Below, piece by piece: positions 15,420 to 23,249 of a stretch of DNA of 32,274 nucleotides. The stretch is taken from positions 1 through 32,274 of the forward strand of contig CAJOKX010000020.1 of assembly GCA_905235415.1 (NCBI GenBank). The letters are read 5' to 3'. Numbering within the stretch: position 1 is the stretch's first letter; each line of letters begins with the position of its first letter. A model generated the notes under the pieces. That model was not told the origin of the DNA. It did no database searches and was given only the letters and a program-made list of their open reading frames with translations. Source of the stretch: an uncultured Lachnospiraceae bacterium (lineage in GTDB: Bacteria; Bacillota; Clostridia; Lachnospirales; Lachnospiraceae). Made by a program: the position numbers and the translations under genes.

Positions 15420-15893
15420 ATGATGATGGTACCGCGTATTTTTAATGACAATCTGTTTGACACCTGGTTTGATGATGAATTCTTCTGGCCGGAGTTCAGA
15501 AGGGAAACACCGAAGACAGACGGGAAGAAGACGTATGCACAGCGTCCGGCGGCAATCATGAAAACGGACGTAAAGGAGACCGAAAACGGATATGAGGCTG
15601 CGATCGATCTTCCGGGCTTCAAGAAAGAAGATGTGACCTGCGAACTGAAGGACGGATATCTGACGGTCAGCGCAACGAAGAATGTCGACAATTCCGAGAA
15701 GGATGAGGAAGGAAGATATATCCGCAGGGAGCGCTACACCGGCAGCCAGAGCAGGAGCTTCTATGTCGGCGAGCATCTGACGGAGGACGACATCCGCGCC
15801 TCCTTCGAGGACGGCATCCTGAAACTGGATATTCCGAAAAAGGATGTGCAGCAGGTCGAAGAGAAGAGACATTTTGTTCAGATCGCGGGATAA
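15420..15893 (+). CDS. Hsp20/alpha-crystallin small heat-shock protein
   Basis: This 157-residue ATP-independent holdase keeps unfolding proteins soluble. The alpha-crystallin domain spans about residues 45-150: KTDVKETENGYEAAIDLPGF, then KKEDVTCELKDGYLTVSA, the conserved RRERYTGSQSRSFYVGEHL, and SFEDGILKLDIPKK. The N-terminal arm is rich in Phe, Trp and Asp (NLFDTWFDDEFFWPEF). Start ATG 15420 follows AAAGGAGG. It is under a CIRCE-type promoter and followed by a terminator that probably allows some read-through to the DnaJ-like gene. Confidence 0.95.
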   Translation: MMMVPRIFNDNLFDTWFDDEFFWPEFRRETPKTDGKKTYAQRPAAIMKTDVKETENGYEAAIDLPGFKKEDVTCELKDGYLTVSATKNVDNSEKDEEGRYIRRERYTGSQSRSFYVGEHLTEDDIRASFEDGILKLDIPKKDVQQVEEKRHFVQIAG

Positions 15894-15913
15894 GGCAGGA
15901 TCTGATCACAGAG

Positions 15914-15942
15914 CGGCCCGGGAACAGTCCCGGGCCGTTTTT
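15914..15942 (+). terminator. Intrinsic terminator after hsp20
   Basis: A perfect 10-base GC-rich stem (15914-15923 with 15928-15937) is followed by five T residues. The dnaJ-like gene starts 43 bases later with no separate promoter visible, so it probably depends on read-through. Confidence 0.9.
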
Positions 15943-15984
15943 GGAAAAAGGCGCATCTTGCGGAAGGAAATGAGGTGATGGGTG

Positions 15985-16866
15985 ATGAGCGTGAAGAGAG
16001 ATTACTATGAGGTGCTCGGATGCAGCAGAGATGTATCCGATAAAGAACTGAAAAAGGCGTACAGGAAGCTTGCGCGCAAATATCATCCGGACAGCAACCA
16101 GGGCAGTGAGGATGCGGAGAGGCGGTTTAAGGAGATCAATGAGGCGTATGCTGTCCTGAGTGATCCCGAGAAGCGCAAAATCTATGACCAGTTTGGAATG
16201 GCTGCGTTTGATGAGAGCGGCAATTCTGCCGGACAGGGAGCGTATGCGGGCAATCCCTTCGGGAACAACCCATTCCAGGGGGCGGGCGGCCGGACCTGGA
16301 CGGACGGAAACGGTACGTACCGCACATGGAGCTTTAACGGCGACGGCGTGAATATGCAGGATATCTTCGGCGACCTGTTCGGGGACGGCGTTCATTTTGA
16401 CGCGGGTTCAGGCGCAGACGGGATTCATTTCGGTACCGGAACAGGTGCAGACGGGATTCATTTCGGGACCGGAACAGGCGCGGATGGGATGCATTTTACC
16501 GGATACGGGAACGGGGGCGGATACCGCGCTCCGGAAAAACTGGACCTTGAGAAGGAGCTGTACATCCCCTTTACGACAGCAGTCTTTGGAGGAGAGGTCA
16601 TGGTATCCACGCCGGACGGAAGCGTGATGCTGAAGATTCCGGCCGGCTGCCAGTGCGGCAGGAAATTCCGGCTTGCAGGAAAAGGAAAAGCAAGCGCATC
16701 TGATCCGAAGATCAGGGGAGACCTGTATGTGATCATACAGATCACGGTCCCGAAGGATCTGAGCGCGGCGCAGGTGCGCAAACTCAGAGAATATGAGAAG
16801 CTGCGCAAAGAGCAGGGGAAGAGCGCAAAGAGCGGAAGCAGCGGAAACAGAGGCTCAGCGGCGTAA
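15985..16866 (+). CDS. Shortened DnaJ/CbpA-like co-chaperone
   Basis: The 293-residue J-domain protein stimulates DnaK-type ATPases. The J domain covers residues 5-70, with the HPD motif at 34-36. A Gly/Phe-rich linker (75-185) carries four 11-residue repeats. One C-terminal beta domain follows (187-257: [20 protein letters not shown], then [20 protein letters not shown], then [14 protein letters not shown]), which matches the second of the two domains of CbpA; the first, peptide-binding one appears absent, as does the zinc finger. A basic tail ends the protein. ATG 15985 follows GAGGTGA; a GTG three bases earlier is possible. A neighbour of hsp20 under CIRCE control, it is probably heat-inducible. 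Confidence 0.9.
   Translation: MSVKRDYYEVLGCSRDVSDKELKKAYRKLARKYHPDSNQGSEDAERRFKEINEAYAVLSDPEKRKIYDQFGMAAFDESGNSAGQGAYAGNPFGNNPFQGAGGRTWTDGNGTYRTWSFNGDGVNMQDIFGDLFGDGVHFDAGSGADGIHFGTGTGADGIHFGTGTGADGMHFTGYGNGGGYRAPEKLDLEKELYIPFTTAVFGGEVMVSTPDGSVMLKIPAGCQCGRKFRLAGKGKASASDPKIRGDLYVIIQITVPKDLSAAQVRKLREYEKLRKEQGKSAKSGSSGNRGSAA
16384..16515 (+). repeat. 33-bp in-frame tandem repeat in the DnaJ-like linker
   Basis: Four 33-bp units encode DG(V/I/M)HF followed by a Gly/Thr-rich stretch, starting at residues 134, 145, 156 and 167. The middle units are nearly identical at the DNA level (for example CAGACGGGATTCATTTCGG), which points to recent slippage or unequal crossing-over and likely length variation between strains. 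Confidence 0.85.
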
Positions 16867-16902
16867 ACGCCGCCAGGGTGAAGATGAAAAGAACAAAAGA
16901 AC

Positions 16903-16953
16903 AAAGCATGCGGGAGAGTGCCGGAGGACCGGTCTTATGCCGCATGCTTTTTG
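16903..16953. terminator. Terminator between dnaJ-like and PPC genes
   Basis: AAAGCATGCGG (16903-16913) pairs with CCGCATGCTTT (16940-16950), with a CCGG-AGGA-CCGG inner stem and T residues after it. It ends the heat-shock unit and may serve the convergent gene at 16995 as well. Confidence 0.8.
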
Positions 16954-16994
16954 TTTCGGTTTCCATTGGACGATACTGCTGTTCAGAGGAAAGG

Positions 16995-17417
16995 TCAGGA
17001 GAAGTCAAACAGATTCAGGCCGGTGACCTCGTCATGCTTTCTTCCCACATGTCCGTCCAGTACGGTGACGGTCAGCTCACAGGTGCCGGAGATTCTGCAC
17101 TCTGTCATGTGCCCGCCATGAATGTTCATAGTGTCATCACTCAGGTTGACGTGAAGGTGCAGGTAAGGCTCCCCGTCCTTCTCGGTGATGCTTCCGATGA
17201 TCGAAGAGACTTCCTGTTCACCGAAGTATTCTTTCCCTTCAAACTGGTGATCGGCGACCCTGTAGATTCCGACTTTCGCGTAATCTGCCGCGCCCAGCCC
17301 GCTGACGGAACCCAGCAGGATATGCTCTGCCTTGCAGAAGGCCGTCAGCGATTCCATGACCTCCTCGCCCCGGTCGATCCGCACAAGATACTGATTTCTG
17401 AATTTTCTGTATTCCAA
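16995..17417 (-). CDS. PPC (DUF296) domain protein
   Basis: The 140-residue protein is a complete PPC/DUF296 domain: FRNQYLVRIDRGEEVMESL, ILLGSVSGLGAADYAKVGIY, and the metal-site-like motif YLHLHVNLSDDTMNIHGGH. Such proteins form trimers. Plant relatives bind AT-rich DNA through an extra AT-hook, which is missing here, so a DNA role is unproven. The start is TTG (17415-17417) with GGAGGTG six bases before it; no ATG in this frame is nearby. Single gene, convergent with the heat-shock unit. Confidence 0.85.
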   Translation of the reverse strand: MEYRKFRNQYLVRIDRGEEVMESLTAFCKAEHILLGSVSGLGAADYAKVGIYRVADHQFEGKEYFGEQEVSSIIGSITEKDGEPYLHLHVNLSDDTMNIHGGHMTECRISGTCELTVTVLDGHVGRKHDEVTGLNLFDFS

Positions 17418-17528
17418 TCAAATCACCTCCCGATGGCGTATCTGAATCCTGTTTTTCTTTCATTTCTTTTATACTACAGAATTCGCCTGCCGGGTACCTG
17501 ATCTTTGGGGGCACCTGCAGTATATCAG

Positions 17529-17558
17529 TTGACAGGTGCGCCTCCTTCCATATATAAA
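17529..17558 (+). promoter_or_regulatory. Promoter of the ABC exporter operon
   Basis: A perfect TTGACA (17529-17534) is followed by TATATA (17551, 16-base spacer) or TATAAA (17553, 18-base spacer), about 80 bases before the ATPase gene. Confidence 0.65.
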
Positions 17559-17632
17559 AAGAATGCCGCCATGCGCACAGCAGGGACTGGCCAAAGGGAG
17601 TCGGCAGCAACAGCAGTTGAGAAGGAGAGAGT

Positions 17633-18613
17633 ATGAGTCTGACGGTATCCAATCTGACCAAATCTTATGGAAACACCATAGTGGTGGACCATCTGAGTTT
17701 TTCCATGAATGAACCAGGCGTATATGCGCTGCTGGGAACGAACGGCGCAGGCAAGACCACCAGCATCCGCATGATCCTGGGAATGCTTGCACGCGACGGC
17801 GGGGAGGTAACCTGGAACAATGCGCCGCTGACCCGGGATACTTGTAATATCGGGTATCTTGCGGAGGAACGCGGCCTGTATCCGAAGTATCCGCTGATGG
17901 ATCAGTTGCTGTATTTTGCCAGGCTGCGCGGAGTGACCGGGCAGGCGGCCAAGGACAGGATCCGGTACCTGGCACAGCGTCTTGAAGTGGAAGAGTATCT
18001 GTATCCGGCGCGAAAAACGGGCGGAAACACAAAAAGGGGATCGCTTTTTGGCAAAGGCTCCGGCAAATCCGGCAAAACGATGCGCACAGATCAGCTGTCC
18101 AAGGGAAATCAGCAGAAGATCCAGCTGATGGCGGCGCTTCTGTCGGATCCCGAGCTGATCGTTCTGGACGAGCCGCTCTCCGGCCTGGATCCCGTCAATG
18201 CGGATCTGTTCCGCGGGATTATCCGTGAGGAGATTCAAAAAGGAAAATATCTGATCATGTCCAGCCATCAGATGGAAACGGTGGAGGAGTTCTGTACGGA
18301 TATCACGATCCTGAAACGTTCCAAAACGATCCTGCAGGGGAATCTGAATGAGATCAAAAAGAGCCGCGGGCGCGTGAAGCTGCATCTCAAGGTAGAGACG
18401 GACATCGCGGAACTGATCCGGGAGCAGGGGATCGGGATTGTCTCGGAGAAAGAGAATGAATATAACCTGAATGTGACGGGGCAGGAGCAGGCCAACAGCC
18501 TGCTCGGGGAACTCATGTGCCGGAAGATTCCGGTCATCACATTTGATCTTCGGGAGCCCTCTCTTCATGAGATCTTTGTGGAAAAGGCAGGTGAGCCGGA
18601 TGACGAACGCTAA
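17633..18613 (+). CDS. ABC exporter ATP-binding protein, NatA-like
   Basis: The 326-residue ATPase is of the NatA/ABC-2 exporter type. It has Walker A GTNGAGKTT (35-43), signature LSKGNQQK (155-162), Walker B LIVLDEPLSGLDP (175-187), H-loop SSHQ, and a C-terminal regulatory part ending in PSLHEIFVEK, typical for ATPases of this export class. Between residues 126 and 150 there is an extra basic, Gly/Lys/Ser-rich stretch just before the signature motif, which homologues normally lack. Start ATG follows GAGAAGGAGAGAG. It overlaps the permease gene by 14 bases. Confidence 0.92.
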   Translation: MSLTVSNLTKSYGNTIVVDHLSFSMNEPGVYALLGTNGAGKTTSIRMILGMLARDGGEVTWNNAPLTRDTCNIGYLAEERGLYPKYPLMDQLLYFARLRGVTGQAAKDRIRYLAQRLEVEEYLYPARKTGGNTKRGSLFGKGSGKSGKTMRTDQLSKGNQQKIQLMAALLSDPELIVLDEPLSGLDPVNADLFRGIIREEIQKGKYLIMSSHQMETVEEFCTDITILKRSKTILQGNLNEIKKSRGRVKLHLKVETDIAELIREQGIGIVSEKENEYNLNVTGQEQANSLLGELMCRKIPVITFDLREPSLHEIFVEKAGEPDDER

Positions 18614-19658
18614 GCAGAACCTGCAGGGGACGGGCGAGGTTTTCCGGTTTACCCTGCGCCAGATGCTCAGGAACAAGGCAAATGTCATCACGCTGCTGAT
18701 CCTGATGCTGTTTGCTCTCATCTCTCCGTTCATCTTTGCCCTTACCGGTGAAAGCAGCACAGATAAGGGCGGTGTGCAGGCGGGATACAGCGCTGTGGAT
18801 ACTACGATTCCGCAGCTGACAAAAGAGCAGAATGACCTGCTGGGACTTGACGTAAGCATCGACGTACAGTCCCTTTCCGGCTATATGGATCCGGAGATGG
18901 AAACGGATGATTTTGAGACGCGCTACTATCTTCAGTACGGGTATGCGATGCTGATTATTTTTATCAGTATCCTGTCCTCCTCGTTCATCATCCGTTCGGT
19001 GGTCGAGGAAAAATCCTCCAGGCTTGTGGAGTTCATGCTGGTCAGCGTCCGTCCGTTAGCGCTTCTGGCCGGAAAGATCCTGGCGATCATCGTGTACATT
19101 GCGGGAATCATAATCCTGATGATCGTCTGCTTCAGCTTCTCCTCATGGTTTTGCACAGCGATCCTGGGGATGCAGGCGGACATGGCTTCTTCTGCCGTTT
19201 TCACCCTGCTTGGCCGCATCCGGCTGCAGGATGCGGCGGTCATCCTGATCTCGTGTATCACCGGCATTCTTACGTTTGCGATTTTGGCCGGACTGTGCGG
19301 GGCGGGGTGTTCTTCGCCTGAGGATGCGAACGGAGCGAACAGTGTGCCTATGATTTTGATCATGGGCTGCTACCTGCTTTCCATCGTGGTTTCTTCCGCG
19401 GACAACAGCGCGCTGAACCTGGCCGCAAGCCTTCTGCCGGTTCTCTCTGTGTTCTGCGCGCCGGTTCAGTATATGCTCGGCAATATCCGTTTTCCGGTTC
19501 TGCTGTGCGCCTGGGTCATTCAGGGCGCCGTGATCGTGCTGCTGATACACCTTGCGTCCAGGATCTACAATGACCTGCTGATCTATCAGGGAACCCGGCT
19601 AAAGCTTGGACGGATCATCCGGATGGGAATCGGAAGAAAAGGAGGTGCCAGCGCATGA
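18600..19658 (+). CDS. ABC-2 type exporter permease 1, NatB-like
   Basis: This 352-residue membrane protein has an N-terminal amphipathic stretch (FRFTLRQMLRNKANVITLL), one helix, a roughly 75-residue outer segment, and then about five helices. The conserved motif SVVEEKSSRLVEFMLVSVRP, followed by LLAGKILA, is typical of NatB/ABC-2 permeases. ATG 18600 overlaps the end of the ATPase gene; a longer frame upstream lies inside that gene and is not used. With the next gene it likely forms a heterodimeric channel. The cargo (ions, peptides or drugs) cannot be predicted. Confidence 0.9.
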   Translation: MTNAKQNLQGTGEVFRFTLRQMLRNKANVITLLILMLFALISPFIFALTGESSTDKGGVQAGYSAVDTTIPQLTKEQNDLLGLDVSIDVQSLSGYMDPEMETDDFETRYYLQYGYAMLIIFISILSSSFIIRSVVEEKSSRLVEFMLVSVRPLALLAGKILAIIVYIAGIIILMIVCFSFSSWFCTAILGMQADMASSAVFTLLGRIRLQDAAVILISCITGILTFAILAGLCGAGCSSPEDANGANSVPMILIMGCYLLSIVVSSADNSALNLAASLLPVLSVFCAPVQYMLGNIRFPVLLCAWVIQGAVIVLLIHLASRIYNDLLIYQGTRLKLGRIIRMGIGRKGGASA

Positions 19659-21133
19659 AAAGCAAGGATACGTCTGTTTCCGGAAGCGGAAGGATGAAGA
19701 ATTTCAGTGCCATTTTCCGGTTCACCCTTATCTGCCAGTTCCGCGCGAAGGGATGGCGCCGTTCAACGGTTGCGGTCGGACTTCTTTTCTTTGCCCTTGC
19801 GCTGGGAGTGATCCTGCTTGCAGAGGGGTCGGGCGCTTTTGAGAGCGGCACAAAAGGCGGAGAGGACACAGCCACGCGGCCCAAAACGGTCTATGTTGTA
19901 AATGAGACAGGCAGCGGAACGGCCAGCCTCGATGTCCTGGATCCGTATCTGCCGCCGGAGCTTTGCCCGGAGCACTATGAGATCTGCCGGAGCGCGGAGG
20001 AGGCCGCTTCAAGAGCGGCGAAGGATCCGGAAAGCCTGGTTCTTTTGTTTACCAGGGAGGACGAAAATGGCGCCGCGGTCCATGTGCTTGTGCCGGATGA
20101 CAGTCAGCTGGCAGAGGAGACGGCATCCGCCTACGGCGCCGCCCTCTCGCAGAACCTGCCGGTTCTTCTGATGGCGATGGGCGGTATTTCCGATCCGGAG
20201 ACGATTCGGGATGTGTATGAAGTGCTGGAGGCCGTGCAGGTCTATCAGCAGACCGGGCAGCTTCCGGAAGGAACCGTGCTTCCGGAGGGAATACAGCTTC
20301 CCGAAACGAAAGGAGCGGAGGGAGAGGAGGCAGATAAGAGCGAGTCTTCCGGGGAGGAGGATTTCAGCATGCAGGGGATCCTGGAGTTTCTCCTTCCTTT
20401 TTTCAACATTCTGATTCTGTATTTTATGGTACTTGCATACGGGCAGAGCGTGGCCCAGTGCGTCCTGATGGAAAAGACCTCCAGGCTGATGGATACCTTC
20501 CTGCTCTGCACCGATCCGCCTGTCATGGTGACCGGGAAGGTGCTCGCTGTGGTGCTTGCGAGCATCCTCCAGTTTCTGATCTTCCTTGCGTCCTTTTTCC
20601 TGGGCATTGCCGCCGGTCTTGGCATCGTTTCCGGCATACATCCGGACAGCACGCTGGCTGTGTTATCCGGATATATCCCGCAGCTGTTTCATCCGGACAG
20701 CATTCCGGCCGCCATCCTCGCGGTGCTGCTCATCTTCGCGGGCTTTGTGCTGTACTGCTCCCTCTCGTCCATCGGCGGAGCGCTGGCAGGAAAGCAGGAG
20801 GATCTTTCCTCTGCGAATATGCTCTTTACCATAGCGCTTGTGATCAGCTTCTTTGTCACCCTGTACGGAGGCGGAGTGCCCGCCATGGGCATGGCGGATG
20901 GTTATTCTCCGGTGTTGAACTGGGTTCCGTTTACCGCGGTTCTGGTCCTTCCGAGCCGCCTGGTCCTGGGGGAGGAGAGTCTTCTTCAGGGAGCGGCGTC
21001 GCTGGGCGTCACCCTGGGCGTGTCCCTTCTGATCATGGTGCTGGCGGGGAAGATCTATGAGAAGACGGCCCTGTACCAGGGCGATGTGCCGGGGCCCGCG
21101 AAGATATGGGGGATGCTGCGGGGGAAGGCATGA
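19655..21133 (+). CDS. ABC-2 type exporter permease 2, NatB-like
   Basis: The 492-residue second permease overlaps the first by four bases (ATGA). It repeats the layout (FSAIFRFTLICQFRAKGWRR, first helix, outer domain, five or more C-terminal helices) with the motif VLMEKTSRLMDTFLLCTDPP. The outer domain is larger (residues 55-240) and ends in an acidic Pro/Glu-rich stretch (PEGTVLPEGIQLPETKGAEG, then an E/S-rich segment). Length and acidity suggest a substrate- or ion-facing outer domain. It is the last gene of the exporter unit, with the phosphoesterase gene 52 bases further on. Confidence 0.88.
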   Translation: MKSKDTSVSGSGRMKNFSAIFRFTLICQFRAKGWRRSTVAVGLLFFALALGVILLAEGSGAFESGTKGGEDTATRPKTVYVVNETGSGTASLDVLDPYLPPELCPEHYEICRSAEEAASRAAKDPESLVLLFTREDENGAAVHVLVPDDSQLAEETASAYGAALSQNLPVLLMAMGGISDPETIRDVYEVLEAVQVYQQTGQLPEGTVLPEGIQLPETKGAEGEEADKSESSGEEDFSMQGILEFLLPFFNILILYFMVLAYGQSVAQCVLMEKTSRLMDTFLLCTDPPVMVTGKVLAVVLASILQFLIFLASFFLGIAAGLGIVSGIHPDSTLAVLSGYIPQLFHPDSIPAAILAVLLIFAGFVLYCSLSSIGGALAGKQEDLSSANMLFTIALVISFFVTLYGGGVPAMGMADGYSPVLNWVPFTAVLVLPSRLVLGEESLLQGAASLGVTLGVSLLIMVLAGKIYEKTALYQGDVPGPAKIWGMLRGKA

Positions 21134-21185
21134 ACAGATGGCGTACATTTCCTGAGGAGATAGCGTACAGTTTCAAGGAGAGAGA

Positions 21186-21731
21186 ATGAGAGTTTTCATC
21201 GCATCGGATATACACGGATCCGCTTATTATTGCAGAAAAATGCTGGAGGCGTTCGGAAGGGAAGACGCGGGGCGGATGCTCCTGCTCGGAGATATTCTCT
21301 ACCACGGTCCGCGCAATGATCTTCCCAGGGACTATGCCCCGAAGGAAGTCATTGCCATGCTGAATCCTCTGCGGGAGAAGATATACAGCGTGCGCGGAAA
21401 CTGCGAGGCCGAGGTGGACCAGATGGTCCTCGGATTCCCAACTCTTGCAGACTACTGTCTGCTGAGCGCGGGGGAGCATATGATTTTCTGCACGCACGGG
21501 CATATCTATCATGAAGAGCATCTTCCGCCGATGATGGCCGGCGACAGCCTTCTGTATGGACACACCCACATCCCCCGGGCGGAGAAGAAGGGGGACAAAT
21601 GGATGCTGAACCCGGGGTCCGTTTCCATTCCGAAGGAGGGCAGCGCGCACAGTTACGCGGTGCTGGAGAACGGGATCTTCACAGTGAAGGATCTGGACGG
21701 CGCGCCGGTCATGAATGCTGAGATCGGGTGA
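21186..21731 (+). CDS. YfcE-type metallophosphoesterase
   Basis: The 181-residue enzyme has the full calcineurin-like metal site: SDIHG (residues 7-11), LLGDILYHG, RGNCE, THGH and GHTHIP. It matches the YfcE family, which hydrolyses phosphodiesters; the natural substrate is unknown. Its start follows AAGGAGAGAG. It may be co-transcribed with the exporter genes. Copy C of the dispersed repeat starts two bases after its stop. Confidence 0.92.
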   Translation: MRVFIASDIHGSAYYCRKMLEAFGREDAGRMLLLGDILYHGPRNDLPRDYAPKEVIAMLNPLREKIYSVRGNCEAEVDQMVLGFPTLADYCLLSAGEHMIFCTHGHIYHEEHLPPMMAGDSLLYGHTHIPRAEKKGDKWMLNPGSVSIPKEGSAHSYAVLENGIFTVKDLDGAPVMNAEIG

Positions 21732-21732
21732 A

Positions 21733-21795
21733 GGGCGGATCGCAGCCGCGCTCTGAGGAAGGCGGTGCGAACGCACCGGGCGCGGCGCGGCAAGA
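21733..21795. repeat. Dispersed structured repeat, copy C
   Basis: The outer arms at 21745-21753 and 21778-21786 pair with one G-U instead of the A-U of copy A. The inner arms GGTGC and GCACC enclose a GAAC loop, and the left 10-base bulge again starts TGAGGAAG. The pairing is retained although bases differ from copy A, which points to selection on structure. Confidence 0.72.
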
Positions 21796-21928
21796 ACTCC
21801 GCGGCAAGAGGGCCGATGCGCTCTTGGAATGTTAAATAATGTGAATTTCTCATATCCCTATCTGTTAAAATGTTGCAAAATCTGGCTTTATTTTCGCATT
21901 CATTTACAAAAACAGACAATGCGCTGTG

Positions 21929-21957
21929 TTGACTTGTGAGAGTTTCTGTTATATGAT
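21929..21957 (+). promoter_or_regulatory. Promoter of the sugar operon
   Basis: TTGACT (21929-21934), a 17-base spacer and TATGAT (21952-21957) form a good sigma-A promoter. In the 322-bp region 21732-22053 I see repeat copy C, an AT-rich stretch (21830-21925), this promoter, and a GC-rich leader (21974-22004) able to fold. No operator for the DeoR regulator could be identified with confidence. Confidence 0.65.
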
Positions 21958-22053
21958 GATCATACATAGTCATCGGCGGCCGGGTCGGCTGCCGGCGGCG
22001 GATTCGTGAATGGAAGCACGAGGAGTCATTTATTCAGAAGGGAGGATCCTTGA

Positions 22054-23040
22054 ATGAAGAAGAAACTTTCATTGGTTGTGATGCTGGCTATGGTGCTCAG
22101 CATTCTTGCATTCGGCGCAGCTGCTCAGGCGGATGGAGATGAGTATGAGATCGCCGTTGTCGTCAAGGTCGTCGGAATCGACTATTTCAGCGTTTTCGAG
22201 GAAGGCGTCAAGGAGTTTGCCGATGAATACGGCGTCAACGCTTATGTAACCGGACCGTCCACCGCGGATGCTGCGGAGCAGGTCAATATTATCGAGGATC
22301 TGATTAATTCGGGGGTGGACGCGATCTGCGTGGTTCCGAATGACGCGACCGTCCTTGAGAGTGTGCTCCAGAAGGCACAGGATCAGGGCATCGTAGTGGT
22401 CACGACAGAATCTCCGGACCAGGTCGGCGCGGACTACGACGTAGAGATGATCATCAACGATGCGTTTGCAGAGCTGGTCGCTGAGGACGCGGCTGCTGCC
22501 TGCGGCGGAGAAGGCCAGTATGCACTGTATGTCGGCAGCCTTACCGTTCCGCTGCACAATGCGTGGGCAGATCATGTTGAGGAGTATCTCGCAGATAAGT
22601 ATCCGGATATGACCCTCTGCACAGACCGTATCGCCTGCGGCGAGGATTCGGCGCTTGCACGTGAGACCACGCTGGATCTCCTGAAGACCTATGACGATCT
22701 GAAGACCTTCATCTGCTTCGGCAGCCAGGGCCCGATCGGCGCGGCAGAGGCAGTCACCGAAGAGGATCTGATCGGCGACATCACCGTAGTCGGCAACATC
22801 ATCCCGAGCGAGGGCGCTTCCTATCTGGAGAGCGGCGCCATCACCTCCGGCTATCTGTGGGATCCGGCTGATTCCGGATATGCGTCCTGCTACATCGCAC
22901 AGTCTGTGCTGAACGGAGACACCATCGACGAGAATTATGAGATCCCGAATATGGGTGACATCGATCTGCAGGATGCGACTCTCTGGATCGACAATCCGAT
23001 CACCATCACGGCTGATAACTGGGAGTCCTTCGGATTCTGA
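22054..23040 (+). CDS. Sugar ABC transporter substrate-binding protein (RhaS/RbsB-like)
   Basis: The 328-residue exported protein is of the periplasmic-binding-protein 4 group, which carries rhamnose, AI-2, ribose and similar sugars. Landmarks are YEIAVVVKVVGIDYFSVFEE, AAEQVNIIEDLINSGVDAIC and VVPNDATVLESVLQKAQDQG. A signal peptide ends near AAAQA-DGD and there is no lipobox cysteine. GGGAGGATC lies just before ATG. It is the first gene of a seven-gene operon and is followed by a strong hairpin (23136-23162), consistent with higher expression of the binding protein than of the membrane parts. Confidence 0.92.
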   Translation: MKKKLSLVVMLAMVLSILAFGAAAQADGDEYEIAVVVKVVGIDYFSVFEEGVKEFADEYGVNAYVTGPSTADAAEQVNIIEDLINSGVDAICVVPNDATVLESVLQKAQDQGIVVVTTESPDQVGADYDVEMIINDAFAELVAEDAAAACGGEGQYALYVGSLTVPLHNAWADHVEEYLADKYPDMTLCTDRIACGEDSALARETTLDLLKTYDDLKTFICFGSQGPIGAAEAVTEEDLIGDITVVGNIIPSEGASYLESGAITSGYLWDPADSGYASCYIAQSVLNGDTIDENYEIPNMGDIDLQDATLWIDNPITITADNWESFGF

Positions 23041-23135
23041 TGAATCTGATTTGAAACAGAGCGCTTTCATATACCAGGTGACATAGTGCCAATAGGAAGA
23101 AGCGGTTCTGCGCAAGATAATAGTGGATTGAATGC

Positions 23136-23162
23136 CGGGGCTGTTGTATTGCAACAGCCCCG
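23136..23162 (+). terminator. Intercistronic hairpin after the sugar-binding protein gene
   Basis: An 11-base perfect stem (CGGGGCTGTTG with CAACAGCCCCG) around TATTG is not followed by a T-run. It fits an mRNA-stabilising hairpin or a partial terminator within the operon. Confidence 0.65.
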
Positions 23163-23249
23163 TCTGCATCCCGGGGATATCTTTGTGCGGAACGCGGATA
23201 TCTTCCGGATGGCGGAATGTACCGGGATGTATCCTTATGAGGAATGCAG

